Source: an uncultured Butyrivibrio sp. (lineage in GTDB: Bacteria > Bacillota > Clostridia > Lachnospirales > Lachnospiraceae). From it: DNA of 9,214 nucleotides. Below, in pieces: positions 6,522 through 9,214 of the stretch. Within the stretch, counting starts at the first letter, position 1, and the number at the start of each line of letters is the position of its first letter. Both the position numbers and the translations under genes were made by a program. The notes beneath the pieces were generated by a model. That model saw only the letters and a program-made list of their open reading frames with translations. It did not search any database and was not told the DNA's origin. Location of the stretch: positions 1 to 9,214 of the forward strand of contig NZ_CAMVPU010000096.1 of assembly GCF_947169445.1 (NCBI RefSeq), written 5' to 3'.

Positions 6522-6660
6522 AAGCGCCTCCAGTCGCATTCGCACAGCGATTATTCTGTATTCTAAATACAATCCCACACTTACTATATTATTACTAGCA
6601 GCACATTTTTTGTTGTAATAACGGACATTTTAATAATAGTTTTATAAAATCATAACAAAA
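6522..6660 (-). other. Intergenic leader upstream of the GIY-YIG gene
   Basis: This very AT-rich stretch has no supportable gene. It contains the degenerate operator-promoter described separately and a small palindrome, GTATT-CTA-AATAC (6558-6570), between the proposed -10 and the ribosome binding site. The latter could be a regulator half-site or chance. No RNA gene or riboswitch fold is recognisable. Confidence 0.5.
6586..6617 (-). promoter_or_regulatory. Possible promoter 3: degenerate operator upstream of the GIY-YIG/HhH/WYL operon
   Basis: Aligned to the two exact operators, this site keeps the promoter-proximal half on the coding strand (AAAAATGT then GC instead of AC). It also has, exactly 8 nt after the 18-bp frame, a -10-like TAATAT (6591-6586). 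The distal arm TGTGCA is not conserved. The position, 65 nt before the ATG, suits autoregulation of an operon that ends with the WYL gene. In such AT-rich sequence the match could be chance. Confidence 0.35.
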
Positions 6661-6686
6661 GCGATGTGCAAAATAATGCACACCGC
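6655..6686 (-). terminator. Palindromic terminator after the KptA fusion gene
   Basis: On the minus strand GCGGTGTGCA (6686-6677) pairs with TGCACATCGC (6670-6661) as a 10-bp stem with one G-T pair and a 6-nt loop, followed by TTTTGTT. It lies about 30 nt past the gene's stop. The stem contains TGTGCA-N6-TGCACA, the same arms as the operators at 3031 and 3776, so a dual role cannot be excluded. Confidence 0.7.
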
Positions 6687-6718
6687 CATCTCTCAAAAAC
6701 ATTCAATTTATGCTATTT

Positions 6719-7711
6719 TCAAAACTTCAGTCCATACTTCTCAAGTTTCCTAATTATCTTCTCATCCTTAGTCGGATCATATTCTGAATCGCAGTAATCC
6801 AAATGGTAAAGATTACATGTTATGCTCCAGACCAAGTTCTCCGCCTCATCCACATTACGGAGTCTGTAGTACAGAAGGCCGATAATAGACTTCTTCTTGA
6901 ATTTGAGTTTAGGCCTGCCATCCTTTTTCCTGTTGTCGTTCTCAAGAAGCGCATTCCAGAATACTATAGATACCTGATTCCAGTCATCTTCGGTTCTGTT
7001 ACCATCAAGAAGTATCTTGAATAAAGCCTGCTGTAATACTTCCCAAGAATAGATTTTCTCCAATTCAAAAATAACATCAGCCCTTGAGGTTTCTTCAACA
7101 GAATCATCATCAAGTTCCTTCTTAAGAAGAATGGCATCAATCTCTTTTACGACACGTTCTATTTCCTTATCATCAAAAGACTCACGTTTTATGTACTTTG
7201 TAGGCACTTCTTTTGTAAGCCAGACTCCATTAGCAGATTTGAAAAACTCAAAGCCATCTTTCTGCATCGCAGAACTCCACACGCGGTAAACTACTGGCTT
7301 GCCGTGCCTGCTGCCTACCTTAACTGCGGTCTCTATATCCGGAGATAAATGAACATAGAGCCTGCTCTTAGGAAGCAGCCCCTGCTCATCTATAGCTTTG
7401 TGGTATTTTTCTCCGGTGCCATGATACAGATACTTTGGAGGCTCAACCTTCTCAAGCTCCACATCCACAGGAATAGAATGCCCCTGATTTGCTCTAATAA
7501 GCGTTTTATCTTCATTGAAAGAGTATCGCTGTTTTTCATCAGTACGAACAATCTCCTCTAGCATATCCATATTGAATTCCTGAGTCTTGGAAATACCCGC
7601 TATAAGCTCATCAACATTAGCCCATCCATGCTCATCTAAGCTAATACCGATTGTCTCTGGTTTATGCCTAAGAATCAGACTTATAAACTTACTTGTCTCT
7701 TTCAAGCTCAT
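6719..7711 (-). CDS. kptA: RNA 2'-phosphotransferase (KptA/Tpt1) fused to a C-terminal domain of unknown function
   Basis: Residues 1-178 are a full KptA/Tpt1: ILRHKP (Arg15, His16), DEHGW, IRANQGHS (Arg73), YHGT (97-100), VHLS, VGSRHGKPVVYRV (Arg135) and NGVWLT. The Arg-His-Arg-Arg set used for NAD+-dependent transfer of a 2'-phosphate from RNA to ADP-ribose appears complete. Such bacterial enzymes are about 180 residues, so the 330-residue length is unusual. The extra 150 residues have a charged linker (about 180-210) followed by a helical domain with EDDWNQVSIVFWNALL, SIIGLLYYRL and LVWSIT, ending in YDPTKDEK; I recognise no family. AAAGGGG precedes the ATG. The gene has its own promoter and terminator. 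Its bacterial substrate is unknown; RNA repair or ADP-ribosyl chemistry on RNA are options. Confidence 0.9.
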   Translation of the reverse strand: MSLKETSKFISLILRHKPETIGISLDEHGWANVDELIAGISKTQEFNMDMLEEIVRTDEKQRYSFNEDKTLIRANQGHSIPVDVELEKVEPPKYLYHGTGEKYHKAIDEQGLLPKSRLYVHLSPDIETAVKVGSRHGKPVVYRVWSSAMQKDGFEFFKSANGVWLTKEVPTKYIKRESFDDKEIERVVKEIDAILLKKELDDDSVEETSRADVIFELEKIYSWEVLQQALFKILLDGNRTEDDWNQVSIVFWNALLENDNRKKDGRPKLKFKKKSIIGLLYYRLRNVDEAENLVWSITCNLYHLDYCDSEYDPTKDEKIIRKLEKYGLKF

Positions 7712-7754
7712 AGTATTGCCCCTTTAATAATCCACAAATATATTAACTACAATA

Positions 7755-7784
7755 ATTATATCCACCATTTCCAAGTTATAGCAA
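7755..7784 (-). promoter_or_regulatory. Promoter of the KptA fusion gene
   Basis: On the minus strand TTGCTA (7784-7779) and TATAAT (7760-7755) are separated by 18 nt, a good sigma-A-type promoter, 44 nt upstream of the ATG at 7711. It lies just after the terminator of the DUF4314 gene, so this gene is expressed separately from the mobile-element genes to its right. It lacks the palindromic operator found further downstream. Confidence 0.6.
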
Positions 7785-7803
7785 ATGTAGCGTAACAACA
7801 AAT

Positions 7804-7829
7804 GAGCCTCTACATTTCTGTAGAAGCCC
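7804..7829 (-). terminator. Hairpin terminator after the DUF4314 gene
   Basis: On the minus strand GCTTCTACA (7827-7819) and TGTAGAGGC (7814-7806) form a 9-bp stem with one G-T pair closed by a GAAA loop, extended by further weak pairs. A short T-run (ATTTGTT) follows. It lies about 23 nt past the stop of the DUF4314 gene. Confidence 0.75.
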
Positions 7830-7851
7830 TCGCCACTTCATCAGATATTCT

Positions 7852-8070
7852 TCACACCTTCCTCACCACATCCTCCCCATAAACAACATTCAGTCCGCTG
7901 CCATTGTCCCAGTCCACCATAATACTTCCAGTATCATCAACTCCCCTCACGGTCCCTTTTGTCCCTATCGGCGGAGCCTGCAGGTCATCCATTTTCACAA
8001 GCTCAACTCTGGTCCCGACTGGGTATTCCTTGCGCAACTCCTCTACAACCTCTCTTCTTGGAAAAAACAT
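7852..8070 (-). CDS. DUF4314 family protein
   Basis: This 72-residue protein reads as one DUF4314 domain. It starts MFFPRREVVEELRKEYP, then VGTRVELVKMDD, GTKGTVRGVDDTGSIMVDWDNG and GEDVV. The SH3-like beta pattern (GTRVEL, GTKGTVxGVDDxGxIxVxWDNG) is characteristic. The function is unknown, but these small proteins are frequent in integrative and conjugative elements of Clostridia. The ATG at 8070 is chosen because AAGGAGG lies 8 nt upstream; the in-frame GTG at 8079 overlaps that site. The ribosome binding site overlaps the stop codon of the preceding gene (8084-8086), so the two are probably coupled. A terminator follows. Confidence 0.85.
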   Translation of the reverse strand: MFFPRREVVEELRKEYPVGTRVELVKMDDLQAPPIGTKGTVRGVDDTGSIMVDWDNGSGLNVVYGEDVVRKV

Positions 8071-8083
8071 AGCACCCACCTCC

Positions 8084-8335
8084 TTAGTTATATTCCTGGA
8101 GGCAGATGCTATATGCTACCATGACGGCCTGATCGTTTTCGTCCGGTTCTATATCCCAGCCTCTGTCGTAGCAGACAACAGTCTGTCCATCGATTGTGAT
8201 CCGTAGCTTACTGATCCTGCCACCATTGATTCCGAATTCGCTACCCTCGTCATAGGCTTTCACCCAATAGTGGGCTATCTTTGTTTCCTTTCCCTTTGAT
8301 GTTAAAGGTATTCCAATTGTTCCTTCGTGCCACAT
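8084..8335 (-). CDS. DUF7678-like protein
   Basis: This 83-residue protein has WHEGTIGIP at its start, then WVKAYDEGSEFGINGGRISKL, a basic-to-polar strand TIDGQTVVCYDRGWDIEP and a short helix at the end. I associate this pattern with the small DUF7678 family found next to DUF4314 in Clostridia elements; the family number is from memory and less certain than the pattern. No enzyme motif is present. AAAGGAGG lies 8 nt before the ATG at 8335; the in-frame ATG at 8341 is only 2 nt from it and too close. The frame extends upstream to 8395 but without a usable start signal. It precedes and overlaps the translation signal of the DUF4314 gene. Confidence 0.8.
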   Translation of the reverse strand: MWHEGTIGIPLTSKGKETKIAHYWVKAYDEGSEFGINGGRISKLRITIDGQTVVCYDRGWDIEPDENDQAVMVAYSICLQEYN

Positions 8336-8424
8336 ATGCATAACCTCCTTTGTTTTGGTATATACATATATCACTCTGAAAGCCAGTAATAGCAAGCATT
8401 ATGTGCATTTTATCCCCATAAATA
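8336..8424 (-). promoter_or_regulatory. Short AT-rich intergenic region with a weak promoter candidate
   Basis: On the minus strand TTGCTA (8395-8390) and ATATAT (8371-8366) are 18 nt apart and could drive the DUF7678-like gene. A single TGCACA half-site lies at 8402-8407 without a partner arm. No terminator is visible after the recombinase remnant. Confidence 0.3.
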
Positions 8425-9214
8425 TCACACCGCCTCATAGCTAAACTCAGTCCCATCATAGAACCTGATCTTGAGGTTTCCGCTTTCATAGACGGTTATG
8501 GTATCCATGACCATGATCATTAGTTTTGCGTTAAACTCACCTATCGTACCTTTCCTTGCTGCGTCCATGACCTGCTTTGTCTTGTGGCGAAGGAGCTCAT
8601 CACCAACTTCAAGATTTGTTTTCCACCTATCCTCATAGTCTGCTCTATTCCCGGCTATGGCATTCCAACTCATCATGAAGAGCTTCGTAATAGATTCATC
8701 AAAGATATATCTGTTACTGCATACCCTGCGACCTCTTACCTTATTGGTGGAACCGCATCTCCACTTGGTTATCTTTTTACCCTTCCTGTCGGTGTACATC
8801 ACTCTTGAATAGATGCTTCCGCACTCACCGCAAATTATCTTGCTGCTAAAAGGATTTTTATTAGTCATCTGAGCATAGGAATTAGTACGATGGTCCTCGC
8901 AGTATTTCTCTCTCCTTGCTATTTCCTGCTGAACCGCATTCCATGTATCCGCATCAATTATGGGCTCATGGTCGTCCTTGATATAGAACTTCTGCAGTTC
9001 GCCATCATTCATGACTCTTTTCTTAGAAAGGAAATCCGCAGTATAGCTCTTTTGCAGGATCACATCTCCCATGTACTTCTCGTTCCTAAGCATGCTGTCT
9101 ATGGTGGATGGAAACCAGTTGCTCTTGCCTTCCCAGTTCTTTACCTTTTCTTCGGTAAAGTTCAATCTCTGCCACAGCAGAAAGAACCGATATCATGAGC
9201 TTGCCTGCATCCTT
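8425..9214 (-). pseudogene. Large serine recombinase, internally deleted and frameshifted, 5' end outside the window
   Basis: The C-terminal part (frame open from a TTG at 9165) has the typical layout: WFPSTIDSMLRNEKYMGDV, QKSYTADFLSKKR, HEPIIDADTW, and a zinc ribbon with C112, C115, C137 and C149 (ICGECG, WRC, VCSNR), then a coiled tail. Upstream, in a different frame, 9214 to about 9164 reads DAGKLMISVLSAVAEIE, the end of a resolvase catalytic domain; that frame hits a stop at 9086-9088. The linker normally between these parts (including the GGxxPYGY region, roughly 70-100 residues) is absent, and the frames do not match. I conclude a deletion with a frameshift near 9165. An assembly error is the alternative. 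Intact relatives catalyse integration and excision of mobile elements. Confidence 0.8.

Noticed and set aside
8402..8407. TGTGCA half-site upstream of the DUF7678-like gene
   Set aside because: There is no second arm at the 6-nt spacing and no aligned -10 hexamer, so it is probably a chance match.
8250..8489. 79-codon minus-strand open frame between the recombinase and the DUF7678-like gene
   Set aside because: It overlaps both real genes in a different frame and has no start signal or recognisable motif.
1..9214. CRISPR array, tRNA or rRNA genes, insertion-sequence ends
   Set aside because: I see no regularly spaced repeats, no tRNA- or rRNA-like segments and no terminal inverted repeats flanking a transposase; the only exact intergenic repeat is the pair of 18-bp operators.

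Overview
The window is AT-rich. All thirteen genes I can support, plus a broken one at the right edge, lie on the minus strand, so transcription runs right to left. Strong AGGAGG-type ribosome binding sites, the codon bias, a large serine recombinase, and the DUF4314 and DUF7678-like proteins suggest a Clostridia genome, most likely Lachnospiraceae (Butyrivibrio or Roseburia-like). That assignment is inference. The content looks like an accessory island next to a decayed mobile element.

Right edge (about 7800-9214): a large serine recombinase that appears inactivated. Its end-of-resolvase-domain motif is joined out of frame to its C-terminal part, with the middle missing. Two small genes follow (DUF7678-like, DUF4314), then a hairpin terminator. 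Middle right (6650-7790): a KptA/Tpt1 RNA 2'-phosphotransferase fused to an unrecognised C-terminal domain of about 150 residues, with its own promoter and terminator.

Centre (3790-6620): a probable three-gene operon encoding a GIY-YIG nuclease, a helix-hairpin-helix DNA-glycosylase-like protein and a WYL-domain transcription regulator, ending in a terminator. Two further transcription units follow. One is a single gene (3079-3723) whose C-terminal half reads like the FtsZ C-terminal domain without the GTPase domain. The other is a seven-gene run (38-2989) of small, partly translationally coupled genes: unknown, HIRAN domain, unknown, alpha/beta hydrolase, two unknowns and a double zinc-ribbon protein. 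It may continue past the left edge.

The most striking non-coding signal is an identical 18-bp imperfect palindrome, TGTGCA-A6-TGTACA on the coding strand. It lies directly after a terminator and exactly 8 nt before a GATA(A/G)T -10-like hexamer, once upstream of the single gene and once upstream of the seven-gene run. A degenerate version with the same -10 spacing lies upstream of the GIY-YIG/HhH/WYL operon. This suggests one regulon, perhaps controlled by the WYL protein, tying together a nucleic-acid-directed module and two groups of uncharacterised effector genes. A defence or stress-response role is inference only.
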